A DNA stretch of 47,954 bases from Halobacteriales archaeon QS_1_69_70. Its GTDB lineage: Archaea > Halobacteriota > Halobacteria > Halobacteriales > Haloarculaceae. The DNA lies in contig PXRI01000024.1 of NCBI GenBank assembly GCA_003021005.1, forward strand, positions 1-47,954, in the 5' to 3' direction. The notes under the pieces were generated by a model. It was not told the DNA's origin. It ran no database searches and saw only the letters and a list, made by a program, of their open reading frames with translations. Below, piece after piece: positions 1 through 8,092 of the stretch. Position 1 is the stretch's first letter. Each line of letters begins with the position of its first letter. The translations under genes were made by a program, and so were the position numbers.

Positions 1-1
1 C

Positions 2-47
2 TGAGGCGGGTGATTTCGGTCATTGGACACTCGAGATCACCGCCTCA
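2..47. repeat. Imperfect inverted repeat (hairpin) upstream of the IS
   Basis: Two arms of 12-13 nt, at 2-14 and 36-47, are reverse complements apart from one extra G in the left arm. The right arm is followed by a short T-rich run. The structure could be a transcription terminator of a gene lying left of the window. It lies outside the probable ends of the insertion sequence. Nothing else can be said from this short flank. Confidence 0.45.
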
Positions 48-130
48 TTTTCCTAGTATCTTACCTTTCTAGTTACTGAACCTTATCTGAACAGTGCCAG
101 TTTTGAATATTTTGAGCGTGAGGATCACGT

Positions 131-1176
131 ATGGGTCGTGAGCGACGTAAAGAGATCGAGCGACACTCGACTGAAGCCGAACTTGACGAGAAACTCGATG
201 AATCGACGGATCCGAAGCTGCTCCAGCGACTGTACTTCCTCAAAAACCTGTATGCGGGCGATACGCTCAGAGAGGCGGCGCGCCGCGTCGGCAAGTCCCA
301 GCCGACGGGCGTCCGCTGGGCGAACCGCTGGAACGTAGACGGCCTCGACGGACTCACACCCGACTGGGGCGACGGCCGCCCGCCGAAACTCGACGCAGCC
401 GACCAAACCCGGCTGCGCGAGCTACTCCAAGAGGATGGGCCCTGGACGACCCAGGAGATCCGACACCTAATCAAAGAAGAATTCGGCGTTACCTACCATC
501 CAAATTATATTCATGACTTCCTCCGGTCGCTCGGGTTGCACTACGCGAAACCGCGTCCGGAACGCCCCGAGCGTCCCGCGGACGCCGAGGAGATCCTCGA
601 CGGTCGCCTCACAGAGGCGCTCGGCAAGAACACGGACGATGACCCCGTCACGGATGGTGGTGTCGTTGTGGGTTTTTTGACGCGGCGTGGCCGCAACCGA
701 CCGACAACAGCCGACGCGTCTGGGCGGTCAATACCCCGCGAGTAGAACGGCGCCTCCTCCAAGTTGATCGGCCGGTCTTGGGGTTTTACGCCCTCAACGG
801 CAGCAGTGTCGCAGTCTTCACCGAAAAACAGACCAAAGAACGCATCTGCGACGCGTTCGAACAGATACGCGCAGAAAACCCAGATAGAAAGATATTAATT
901 ATCCTTGATAACTTCTCGTCGCACACCTGTGAGTATACCCGAGAACGGGCGGCCGAACTCGGAATCGAACTGGTATTCCTGCCGGTTGGTTCGCCACACT
1001 TGAACCCGATCGAACCGCTATGGAAAAGCCTCAAATGGGAACTCTCACCGATCACGGTGGACTCAACGGACGAATTCTGCTCGCTCGTCCGCGACCATTT
1101 CCAGCAGCTAACCACGAAAGTGAGCTTTGCCGCTGCATGGATCGATCGCTTCTCAAACATCCAAAAATTATCTTAA
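131..1176 (+). CDS. IS630-family transposase, two frames joined by a probable -1 frameshift
   Basis: The protein cuts and joins the ends of its own element. The first frame (131-745) holds the N-terminal helix-turn-helix and winged-helix region, with 'REAARRVGKSQPT' and 'WTTQEIRHLIKEEFGV' visible. The second frame, entered near position 679 and ending at 1176, holds all three catalytic acidic residues: the Asp of 'FDAAWP', the Asp of 'ILDNFSSH' and the Glu of 'LNPIEPLWKSLK'. Joining the frames at the run of six T (673-678) restores a continuous family-like protein of about 348 residues. The first frame alone has no catalytic residue. The alternative to programmed frameshifting is a simple one-base deletion that killed the gene. 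Confidence 0.85.
673..694 (+). promoter_or_regulatory. Candidate -1 ribosomal frameshift site in the transposase
   Basis: Read in the first frame, the heptamer at 673-679 is T TTT TTG, which fits the X XXY YYZ slippery pattern. A 5-bp stem (GCGGC at 682-686, GCCGC at 690-694) with a 3-nt loop follows closely. Slipping back one base makes the next codon GAC, the first catalytic aspartate. The spacer of 2 nt is shorter than usual, so the stem may not be the stimulator. Confidence 0.5.
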
Positions 1177-1331
1177 GTACTACGGTCCCTCGCGGCTTGC
1201 GTCGGCCGGGCGGGATCGACGCGGTCTCGCCCTTCGCATCCGCCAGGCACCGCATCCGCACCTCACGCCTCCCCAGCCGACTCGTTCGGCGGTCGCGCTG
1301 CTCCCGCATCACTCGTCCCTCGCACGGTGCC

Positions 1332-1364
1332 CGCTGGCGGGCGACGCGGCGTCGCCCGCCAGCG
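1332..1364. repeat. Perfect 15-bp inverted repeat, 3-nt loop
   Basis: Arms at 1332-1346 and 1350-1364 are exact reverse complements, separated by CGG. The stem is almost all G and C and would form a very stable hairpin. No coding frame spans it convincingly. Confidence 0.9.
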
Positions 1365-1511
1365 AGCGCGCGCCACGCTCACTGACCCGTCTTGCGCTGT
1401 AACCCGTCCAGACAATCTCCTGGTGGAAAGAAAGGACGAGGCCCGGTCGCGGCGTGCGTGGCGCGAACGAACGTGAGCGCCACGGGATGGGCGAACGGCG
1501 AGCCGCGAGGT

Positions 1512-1556
1512 CGACCGGAGGGAGGCCTCGAAGTGAGCGAGCGGCGAAGCCGCGAG
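1512..1556 (+). repeat. Dispersed repeat, copy 1
   Basis: This copy aligns without gaps to 47129-47173 at the other end of the window. The shared blocks are CGACCGGAGGGAGGCC, then six differing bases, then TGAGCGAGCGGCGA, then one mismatch and GCCGCGAG. Both copies lie in gene-free GC-rich DNA. It looks like a noncoding interspersed repeat rather than a gene. Confidence 0.65.
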
Positions 1557-1643
1557 CCGCGAGGCGTGACCAACGGGAAGGCCTCGGAGCGCGCGGGGAG
1601 CGGCAGCGACCCCGCGAGCAAAGCGAGCCGTGAGCCGAGCGGA

Positions 1644-1694
1644 GTCGCTGAGCAGGCACTACCCGAACGAAGTGAGGGTATCCTGCTCAGCGAC
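1644..1694. repeat. Long hairpin with 13-bp outer stem
   Basis: GTCGCTGAGCAGG at 1644-1656 pairs exactly with CCTGCTCAGCGAC at 1682-1694. An inner 5-bp stem, TACCC with GGGTA, extends the structure, leaving an 11-nt loop. It lies in noncoding DNA. Confidence 0.9.
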
Positions 1695-1930
1695 CGCGAG
1701 CGGGCCGAGGGCTTTCGGGGCGGTGGGTGGTGTGGTGGCGTTGAGTGCGTGTGCGAGCGGTGCGCGGGCTTTCCGGGCCGATGCTGAGGGTCTGGTGCTG
1801 GGAGTGATGACGCACAGTGCGTTCGGGGCCGTTATTGTCGCTTGTTGCTAGGAGTGTTGACCCATAAAGACTGACGCTCGACCAGTACTGTCTCCAGCGA
1901 CTGCGGGAGGTCCGGACCGGTTAATCAACG

Positions 1931-1938
1931 CTTATGTA
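1931..1938 (+). promoter_or_regulatory. TATA-like box of the nuo operon
   Basis: The box CTTATGTA lies about 38 nt before the nuoA start codon, in an AT-richer patch of an otherwise GC-rich region. That spacing predicts a very short 5' leader of roughly ten bases. It is the only plausible box before nuoA. Confidence 0.5.
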
Positions 1939-1972
1939 GGAAAGCCTCCAACCGTCGGACGATACGGACGCG

Positions 1973-2322
1973 ATGAGCAATCCATGGATCGCCGTCGGGG
2001 CGCTGGCGCTTGTGGGCGTACTCATCCCGCTGTCGATGGTGGCGATGTCGAGGCTCCTCCGCCCGAGCGTGCCCGAACAGGGCAAGCGCGCCATCTACGA
2101 GTCCGGCGAGGTCCCGACGGGGTCGACGCGCATCCGGTTCAACGTCCAGTACTACCTGATCGCGTCTACAGCGACGCCGTCACCGAGTTCGGGCTGGCGT
2201 CCGTGCTGGGCCCGATGCTCGTCTTCCTCGCGGTGCTCATCGTCGGCCTCGGCTGGGCGTGGCGGAAGGGCGCCGTCCGCTGGGTGCAGAGCGACCGCGC
2301 GGAGATCAAGAGCCAACTATGA
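1973..2322 (+). pseudogene. nuoA: NADH-quinone oxidoreductase-like subunit A, internal deletion
   Basis: This would be the small membrane subunit A of the complex I-like enzyme. Residues 1-64 read normally, with TM1 and the conserved stretch 'PSVPEQGKRAIYESGE' ending at 'FNVQYYLIA'. The sequence then jumps at 2164-2166 into another frame beginning 'VYSDAVTEFGLA' and continuing to the normal C terminus 'RAEIKSQL'. From memory of haloarchaeal NuoA, the missing part is about 19 residues: most of TM2, including the usual acidic FDxE segment. The frame change implies a lost length of 3n+1 bases. The stop overlaps the nuoB start (ATGA). No functional NuoA can be made from this sequence as given; an assembly error is possible. 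Confidence 0.8.
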
Positions 2323-3023
2323 GCAGCGATCAGACAGTCCACGACACGGTCTCGACACAGGACGCCCGGATGGGCGAGGGCGTCGACAGCCGGTTCAACT
2401 CGAAGCTGCGTGAGGCGTTCGGCGCCTCGCCGTTTATCCTCACGAAGTTCGACCAGTTCATGAACTGGGTCCGGAGTTCGTCGATGTTCATGCTGCAGTT
2501 CGGCATCGCCTGCTGCAGCATCGAGATGATCCACACCTACGCGATCAAGCACGACCTGGACCGCTTCGGCGCGGGCGTGCCGCGGGCCTCGCCCCGGCAG
2601 GCGGACGTCATCATCGTCCCGGGGACCATCGTCTCGAAGTTCGCCCCGCGGATGAAGCGGGTGTACGACCAGATGCCCGAGCCGAAGTTCGTCGTGGGGA
2701 TGGGTTCGTGTACCATCTCCGGCGGCCCGTTCCAGGAGGGCTACAACGTCATCAAGGGCGCCGAGGAGGTCATCCCGGTCGACATCCACGTGCCGGGCTG
2801 TCCGCCCCGGCCGGAGGCGCTCATCTACGGGATCGCGAAGCTCCAGGAGCGCGTCGCCAACGGCGAGACGTCGCCGGTGACGGTCAAGCCGTACGAACTC
2901 GAGCAGTTCGGCGACCTCGAGCGGGACGAGCTGGTACAGCACCTGGCCGACGAGATCGACGAGGACGACCTCGTGATGCGGTACGACTGGGCGAACGCCC
3001 CCGACGCCCCCCAGACGCCATGA
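2319..3023 (+). CDS. nuoB: NADH-quinone oxidoreductase-like subunit B
   Basis: NuoB carries the N2 [4Fe-4S] cluster next to the quinone site of the peripheral arm. The four ligands are visible: the Cys65-Cys66 pair in 'GIACCSIEM', Cys131 in 'GSCTISGG' and Cys161 in 'PGCPPRP'. The 234-residue length fits haloarchaeal members, with an N-terminal extension of about 30 residues and an acidic C-terminal tail. The ATG at 2319 overlaps the nuoA stop by four bases and its own stop overlaps the nuoCD start, so translation is probably coupled. No damage is seen. Confidence 0.96.
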   Translation: MSSDQTVHDTVSTQDARMGEGVDSRFNSKLREAFGASPFILTKFDQFMNWVRSSSMFMLQFGIACCSIEMIHTYAIKHDLDRFGAGVPRASPRQADVIIVPGTIVSKFAPRMKRVYDQMPEPKFVVGMGSCTISGGPFQEGYNVIKGAEEVIPVDIHVPGCPPRPEALIYGIAKLQERVANGETSPVTVKPYELEQFGDLERDELVQHLADEIDEDDLVMRYDWANAPDAPQTP

Positions 3024-4598
3024 GCTTAGAAGAGCCCCGACCGACGGACGTCGGCGAGACCCCCGACGGCGCTGTCGACTACGACGAACTCGAGGAGCTG
3101 CTCGGCGACGCCGTCGTCGACCGGGAGACACACGTCAACGCATCCGCCTTCGTCGTGCGGCCGGACGCCGTCCAGACGGCGCTGTCGGCGCTCCGGGCGG
3201 AGGCCGGCTTCGACTACCTGTCCTGTGTCACCGCCCAGGAGTACCCCGACCGCTACGAGTCGATCTACCACCTCAAGAAGTACGACGACCCGACCCAGGA
3301 GGTCGGCGTCGTGGTCCCAACCGCGACCGACGACCCCGTAAGCGAGACGGCGGAGCCGGTCTACCGGACCGCCGACTGGCACGAGCGGGAGGCCTACGAC
3401 CTCGTCGGCATCGAGTACGACGGCCACCCGGACCTCAGCCGGATCCTCCTGCCCGAGACCTGGCAGGGCCACCCGCTGTCGCGGGACTACAACCCGGAAC
3501 AGCCCCAGGTCGTGCCGTTCCGGGAGCACGCCAACCCCCTGGAGGCCGACCAGCGGAGCGGGGCCGAGGAGACCGGCGAGTCCGACACGATGTTCATCAA
3601 CATCGGGCCTCACCACCCGGCGACCCACGGCGTCCTCCACGTCGAGACGGTACTCGACGGCGAGCAGATCGCCGACGTCGAACCGGACATCGGCTACCTC
3701 CACCGCTGCGAGGAGCAGATGTGCCAGCAGGGCACCTACCGCCACCAGATCATGCCCTACCCGGACCGCTGGGACTACGTCTCGGCGGGCATCCTCAACG
3801 AGTGGGCCTACGCGCGCGCCGCGGAGGACCTCGCGGACATCGAGGTGCCCGAGTACGCCCAGGTCATCCGGACGATGGCGGCGGAGCTGTGCCGGATCGC
3901 GAGCCACATGCTCGCGCTGGGGACGTTCTGTCTGGACGTCTTCGGGGACTTCACCGCGACTCCCGGAGCCCCGCGAGGCGTTCTTCGAGAAGATCCGGGA
4001 CTTCCTCGACGATCTGCCCCGGAAGATGACGGAGTACCACAACCTGGTCACCTCCAACGAGATCTTCCAGGTCCGGTGTGTCGACACCGGCGTCCTCCCG
4101 CCCGACGTGGCGAAGCAGTACGGCGCCACCGGCCCGGTCGCCCGCGGCTCCGGCGTCGACTTCGACCTCCGCCGGGACGATCCCTACGGCTACTACGGCG
4201 ACCTCGACTGGGACGTCATCACCGAAGCGGGCTGTGACAACTATAGCCGCGTGCTCGTCCGGCTGCAGGAGGTCGAGGAGTCCGCGAAGATCATCGAGCA
4301 GTGCGTCGACCTGCTCGCCGACTGGCCCGACGAGGAGCGCACCATCCAGTCGAACGTCCCGCGGACGCTCAAGCCCGACCCCGACACCGAGATCTACCGC
4401 GGCGTCGAGGCCGCGAAGGGCGAACTCGGCATCTACATGCGGTCGGACGGCACCGACACGCCCGCGCGGTTCAAGATCCGGAGCCCCTGTTTCTGTAACC
4501 TCCACACGCTCCGGGAGATGACCCAGGGCGAGTACGTCCCGGACCTCATCGCCTCGCTCGGCAGCCTCGACATCGTCCTCGGGGAGGTCGACCGGTAG
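3020..4598 (+). pseudogene. nuoCD: Fused NuoC-NuoD subunit, internal deletion in the NuoD part
   Basis: Subunits C and D form the quinone-reducing module with NuoB. The N-terminal 180 residues are the NuoC (30 kDa) domain, with '[19 protein letters not shown]'. The NuoD (49 kDa) domain starts near residue 190 with '[15 protein letters not shown]'. The first frame ends as a good match at 'DVFGDFTA' (near 3958). The second frame starts at 3960 with '[19 protein letters not shown]' and runs to the normal C terminus 'LGSLDIVLGEVDR'. About 35 residues expected between them, including the 'RMMFNYFRLGGV' region, are absent, and the lost length must be 3n+2 bases. Both flanks are otherwise intact. 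The fusion of C and D is normal in haloarchaea. Confidence 0.85.
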
Positions 4599-5660
4599 AT
4601 GCTCCCGGGCCAGACCACGCTCCCGGACACCATCGGTCGCCTGCTCGGGTTCGGCTCCGAGCTGTCGCCCGCCCAGGACTTCCTGGCGTCGTTCATCGGC
4701 GCGGCCCTGGTCGGCACGCTGATGCTGTCGATGACCGCGGTGGCCGGCCCGTGGGCCAAGCGGAAGATCACCGCCGCGTTCACCGACCGCTACGCCGTCA
4801 ACCGCGTCGGCCCCGCCGGCCTGCTCATCATCGTCGCCGACGCCGTCCGGCTGCTCTCGAAGGAACTCATCGTTCCCGAGGGCGTCGACCGCCCGGCGTG
4901 GGACCTCGCGCCCCTGCTCTTGACGTGGTCGGCGCTGCTCGGCTTCGCGGTCATCCCGATGGGCAACGGCATCCACCTCGCCGACCCCGAGGTCGGGCTC
5001 GTGTACGTCTTCGCCGTCGCCTCCATCGCGTCGGTCGCCCTGGTGATGGCCGGCTACGCGTCGAACAACAAGTACTCGATGCTCGGCGGGCTCCGCGCCG
5101 TCGCCCAGAACCTCGCCTACGAGATCCCTCTGGTGCTGATCGCGGCCTCCGTCGTGCTGTTCGCCGGCACGCTACAGATGAGCGAGATCGTCTCGGCCCA
5201 GCAGGTGGCCCTGTTTTCGATCGCCGGCGTCACCATCCCGTCGTGGTACGCCTTCGTCAACCCCTTCGCGTTCGTCCTGTTCATGGTCGCGAACCTGATG
5301 GAGGTCGGCCGCAACCCCTTCGACATCCCGGAGGCGCCGACGGAGATTGTCGCCGGCTACCAGACCGAGTACTCCAGCGTCTACTTCGTGTTGGTGTACC
5401 TCGGGGAGTTCATCCACATCTTCCTCGGCGGCGCCATCGTCGCCACGGTGTTCCTCGGCGGCCCCGGCGGCCCCGTGCTGCCCGGGATCGCCTGGTTCCT
5501 CGTGAAGATCTGGGCCGTCTTCCTGTTCACCCAGTGGGCGCGCTCGGCGCTGCCGCGGCTCCGCATCGACCAGCTCATCCAGATCGGCTGGAAGGGCATG
5601 CTGGTGCTGTCGTTCGCGAACCTGATCCTCACCGCCGTCATCGTGGGGGTGATCGCCTGA
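4599..5660 (+). CDS. nuoH: NADH-quinone oxidoreductase-like subunit H
   Basis: NuoH anchors the peripheral arm to the membrane arm and lines the quinone channel. The 353-residue protein has about eight hydrophobic segments. It contains the conserved loops 'DRYAVNRVGPAGLL', 'KELIVPEGVDRP' and 'NPFDIPEAPTEIVAGYQTEY', the last being the family signature facing the quinone site. The ATG follows the nuoCD stop with no gap. The gene is full length and undamaged. Confidence 0.95.
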   Translation: MLPGQTTLPDTIGRLLGFGSELSPAQDFLASFIGAALVGTLMLSMTAVAGPWAKRKITAAFTDRYAVNRVGPAGLLIIVADAVRLLSKELIVPEGVDRPAWDLAPLLLTWSALLGFAVIPMGNGIHLADPEVGLVYVFAVASIASVALVMAGYASNNKYSMLGGLRAVAQNLAYEIPLVLIAASVVLFAGTLQMSEIVSAQQVALFSIAGVTIPSWYAFVNPFAFVLFMVANLMEVGRNPFDIPEAPTEIVAGYQTEYSSVYFVLVYLGEFIHIFLGGAIVATVFLGGPGGPVLPGIAWFLVKIWAVFLFTQWARSALPRLRIDQLIQIGWKGMLVLSFANLILTAVIVGVIA

Positions 5661-5662
5661 CC

Positions 5663-6124
5663 ATGATCGGGATGCTCAAATCGATGGCCACGACGATGAA
5701 ACACGCCCTGGGCGGCGAGAAGTTCACCGTCGAGTACCCTGACGACACCCCCGACGTCTCCCCGCGGTTCCGCGGCGTCCACAAGTTCAGCCAGGAGCGC
5801 TGCATCTGGTGTCGCCAGTGTGAGAACGTCTGCCCGAACGACACCATCCAGATCGTCACCGACGAACAGCGCAACGGCGAGCAGTACAACCTCCACATCG
5901 GCCAGTGCATCTACTGTCGGCTCTGCGAGGAGGTCTGTCCCGTCGACGCCATCCTGCTCACCCAGAACTTCGAGTACACCGGCGACACCAAGGACGACCT
6001 CGCCTACGACATGGAGGAGCTGAAGAACGTCCCCTGGTACAAGGACATCGACCCGCTCTCGTCACGCGAACCCGACCGCGGCGCCTGGATCGGCGAGGGC
6101 GAAGGCGCGGTCGACTACCACTGA
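5663..6124 (+). CDS. nuoI: NADH-quinone oxidoreductase-like subunit I (8Fe ferredoxin type)
   Basis: NuoI carries two [4Fe-4S] clusters that pass electrons to NuoB. Both binding motifs are complete: Cys47, 50, 53 and 57 ('CIWCRQCENVCP') and Cys82, 85, 88 and 92 ('CIYCRLCEEVCP'). The 153-residue length and the C-terminal 'YDMEELKNVPWYKDIDPL' fit the archaeal form. It starts two bases after the nuoH stop. It is the last gene before the interruption of the operon, and a large hairpin begins right after its stop codon. Confidence 0.96.
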   Translation: MIGMLKSMATTMKHALGGEKFTVEYPDDTPDVSPRFRGVHKFSQERCIWCRQCENVCPNDTIQIVTDEQRNGEQYNLHIGQCIYCRLCEEVCPVDAILLTQNFEYTGDTKDDLAYDMEELKNVPWYKDIDPLSSREPDRGAWIGEGEGAVDYH

Positions 6125-6125
6125 A

Positions 6126-6172
6126 CCTTTTTGCACGCTCGGCGCGCCTGCGGCGCGCCTCGCGGCAAAAAC
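6126..6172. terminator. Large hairpin after nuoI, possible terminator
   Basis: An outer stem pairs the TTTTTGC near 6128 with GCAAAAA near 6165. The inner part has two copies of the palindrome GGCGCGCC (6141-6148, 6152-6159) separated by TGC. It begins a few bases after the nuoI stop codon, so it may end the nuoA-I transcript. I recall similar hairpins with T/A-rich feet as recurrent elements in haloarchaeal genomes, but cannot check this here. Confidence 0.5.
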
Positions 6173-6539
6173 GTTCATGAAAAAGACACGGCGGGCCTCC
6201 AGCCGCGGCGCTGCGCGCCGCGTTAGTCGGCCCTTGGTCCCGCGCCTCGCTGTCGCTCGGCGCGGTGAACCGCTCGCTCACTCCGTCGCTCGCGGATACT
6301 TGTGGCGGTGTGGATCGATCATACCAAAGTAACCATTCTAATGGTCCGACTTGTGTGTGGCTGCCAAGGAGCCGAGTACAGAGAAACTGATTCTGATTGC
6401 AGACCACTGACCCAATACTAATATAAAGGTTTAAAAAACAAGTATATAACATTAAATTACTGGGGGGTAAATACCCGCGTAGCGCAATCCCCCACCTCAA
6501 CACTCTACCGACCACAATCACCACCTGGAACGACCACCG
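6173..6539. other. Gene-free stretch between nuoI and the lipoprotein gene
   Basis: The first half (to about 6300) is GC-rich, with a further 8-bp hairpin (CGCGGCGC, TGC, GCGCCGCG) near 6204-6222. The second half (about 6320-6475) is markedly AT-rich for this genome, with runs such as ATATAAAGGTTTAAAAAACA and AGTATATAAC. Those runs resemble archaeal promoters, but no convincing gene follows on either strand. I see no tRNA or coding frame. Confidence 0.5.
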
Positions 6540-7190
6540 CTAATCGACAACGAGGCTAAAACCCCATCGGAATCTAAGTCTGGGCTGATCGGCTTCCAGA
6601 TCGTCATACACATCGTACCTGTTTCGGAACGAGTGCGTACCGGTCTTGTAGCAGGTCGACGTGTCGTTGAGGGCATGAATGTACCGTATGCCCTCGATTC
6701 GGTCATCAGGTGGTAGTTGTTTACGGGAGTATGCACCGTCGGCGGCTGCCGGGCCCCGAGCACAGCCGCCGTCTGCCCTGGGAGCGCGGGTCTCAGACAC
6801 CCACAGGCCGCCGTCGCTGCCGGCGGGGGGAAACGGTAGAGGGACCGCTGCATGCATCGCCCACGGCCGGTTATCCCGGTTGTGGAGCCCGATCCTCAAT
6901 ATTCCGTCCTCCCCGTCAGCGGGCTGCTCTTCGAGTTCGACCTCACCGGCAAACGGAACCGCCTCGGGGAGAACATCGATACGGAGTTCAGAGAAGGGTT
7001 CGCCGTCAAGGGCGACGTGCCGCTGATCGGTGGCTTCATACACAGGTTGATTTGCGTCGGGGGTCGGCGAATCTGTCGTCGTGGTATCCGCGGGGGAAGG
7101 CGTGGGGGTTGTTGTAGGCTCTTTGACCTCCCCAGTACAGCCACCGAATGCGGCCACCAGAGCCGTCCCGAGTAGGTCGCGTCTTTTCAT
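6540..7190 (-). CDS. Tat-type lipoprotein of unknown function
   Basis: The 216-residue product begins MKRRDLLGTALVAAFGGC, a twin-arginine signal followed by a lipobox Cys at position 18, so it should be exported folded and lipid-anchored outside the membrane. A Thr/Pro-rich linker (about residues 24-47) leads to a soluble domain that includes 'VPFAGEVELEEQP', 'RPWAMHAAVPLPF' and a Cys pair that could form a disulfide. I do not recognise the domain. The gene runs opposite to the nuo genes, and a TATA-like AATAAATT near 7214-7225 suits a leaderless start. It sits where most haloarchaea run straight from nuoI to nuoJ, so it is probably an insertion into the operon. Confidence 0.75.
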   Translation of the reverse strand: MKRRDLLGTALVAAFGGCTGEVKEPTTTPTPSPADTTTTDSPTPDANQPVYEATDQRHVALDGEPFSELRIDVLPEAVPFAGEVELEEQPADGEDGILRIGLHNRDNRPWAMHAAVPLPFPPAGSDGGLWVSETRAPRADGGCARGPAAADGAYSRKQLPPDDRIEGIRYIHALNDTSTCYKTGTHSFRNRYDVYDDLEADQPRLRFRWGFSLVVD

Positions 7191-7432
7191 GTGGGGTGTA
7201 TGTTACCCTATGTCAATTTATTAGCTCCGAAAACATCACTACATATTTGATATTCCCTACCATTTATACCATATTTACGCACGCATGGAGATCTGGTGTA
7301 GGTCGACCCCGACGTCCTCGAGGAACTGGCGGAGTTCGTCGCCGAGGACATCGGCGTCCTGTAGATCGGCGGGGGTGACGCCACGCGCGGCCGGGGTGTA
7401 TGCCTTTACGCCTGGCCCTGGAGGGGTGAGAC
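7191..7432. other. AT-rich divergent promoter region with a possible gene remnant
   Basis: The left part (about 7200-7290) is AT-rich and holds the promoter of the leftward lipoprotein gene. On the minus strand at 7275-7400 one frame reads 'TPADLQDADVLGDELRQFL' and then 'VGVDLHQISMRA' with a stop. It looks protein-like but has no start codon, so it may be the end of a lost gene. The right part holds the TATA-like CCTTTACG at 7403-7410, placed 27 nt before the next rightward gene. Confidence 0.4.
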
Positions 7433-7840
7433 ATGGTGACGCCGTCGGCCTGTTGGGCCGAGATCAACGCGCTCCACGAGTTTTTCGTGGCCTGGTTTGA
7501 CGGGTCGGTCCCGCGGCGGGAACTATCGCGGCTCGAGCGGGCGCTCGCCCCCGAGTTCGAGATGGTCACCACCGAGGGCGAGCGGGTCGACCACGCGGCG
7601 CTCGTCGACGGGCTCGCGGAGTCGTACGGCCGCACGGAGGGCGAGCCCTTCGACATCGAGGTACGGGAAGTCGAGGTCCTCGAACTGTTCGAGGACCACG
7701 CCGTCGTCCGGTACGAGGAATGGCAGCGCCGGGGCGAGGAGGAGACCGGGCGGGTGAGCACGGCGCTGTTCCGCGCCGACGCCGACACGCCCGAGGGGGT
7801 CGTCTGGGTGACCCTCCAGGAGACGGCGCTGGAGGGTTGA
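7433..7840 (+). CDS. NTF2-like / SnoaL-like (DUF4440-type) protein
   Basis: The 135-residue acidic protein has the order typical of small NTF2-like fold domains: a helix ('INALHEFFVAWFDG'), a 'FEMVTTEGERVDHAALVDGL' section, then strands ending in 'GVVWVTLQETALEG'. Such proteins include enzymes and ligand-binding domains, so the function is open. A TATA-like box 27 nt before the ATG predicts a leaderless transcript. It lies inside the nuo operon between nuoI and nuoJ1 but has its own promoter. No defect is visible. Confidence 0.65.
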   Translation: MVTPSACWAEINALHEFFVAWFDGSVPRRELSRLERALAPEFEMVTTEGERVDHAALVDGLAESYGRTEGEPFDIEVREVEVLELFEDHAVVRYEEWQRRGEEETGRVSTALFRADADTPEGVVWVTLQETALEG

Positions 7841-8092
7841 GCCGCGGCCCGTGGTGGTACGGCGCCGGCCGGTGGGCGGTTCGTCCTCATTGGGCTGCCG
7901 GGGGGCGGACAGGGCGTGCCTGTGAGCGTTCCGTCGGCGTCGGGTGGCCGGTGGCGGTCGGTCACAGACGGCGGTCTGTCAGTGGTTCCGAAATCAGGCG
8001 ATAGGGGCCCGTTCCGGGCGCTCGAGCGGCCCAACGGCCGCCTCCGCTCCACCGCGCGTGTGCAAGCCGGATGCCCGGCTCGCAAAGGAAAT
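7841..8092. other. Gene-free spacer before nuoJ1
   Basis: This GC-rich spacer holds no convincing coding frame, RNA or repeat. It ends with the promoter of the second half of the nuo operon. Confidence 0.5.

Larger units (their letters stand above)
54..1182 (+). mobile_element. IS630-type insertion sequence (ends approximate)
   Basis: The element carries a single transposase of the IS630/Tc1-mariner group. Short imperfect inverted ends can be aligned: the left begins TAGTATCTTA and the right end, read on the complement, begins TAGTACTTAAG. Both ends carry a TA, and IS630 elements insert at TA and duplicate it. The right end overlaps the transposase stop codon. The ends are short and match only with one gap, so the boundaries are an inference. 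The DNA outside it to the right is gene-free repeat-rich sequence. Confidence 0.6.
1183..1930. other. Gene-free GC-rich intergenic DNA
   Basis: No open frame here resembles a protein. Several frames are open only because stop codons are rare in such GC-rich sequence, and their products are runs of Arg, Gly and Ser. The stretch holds two long hairpins (1332-1364, 1644-1694) and a copy of a dispersed repeat (about 1512-1556). Short words such as GAGCGAGC and GCCGCGAG recur on a small scale. I see no tRNA-like or promoter-like signal before the TATA box at 1931. Confidence 0.6.

Noticed and set aside
82-105. Similarity between CTGAACAGTGCC near the left IS end and CTGAACACTGCC before rnp4
   Set aside because: Only about 12 nt with one mismatch and no wider similarity; probably chance.
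1392-1851. Overlapping open frames in the region after the IS
   Set aside because: They follow repeated GC-rich words and hairpins, have no recognisable domain and no promoter.
3020-4598. NuoC-NuoD fusion as a novelty
   Set aside because: A fused nuoCD is usual in this group; only the internal deletion is unusual.
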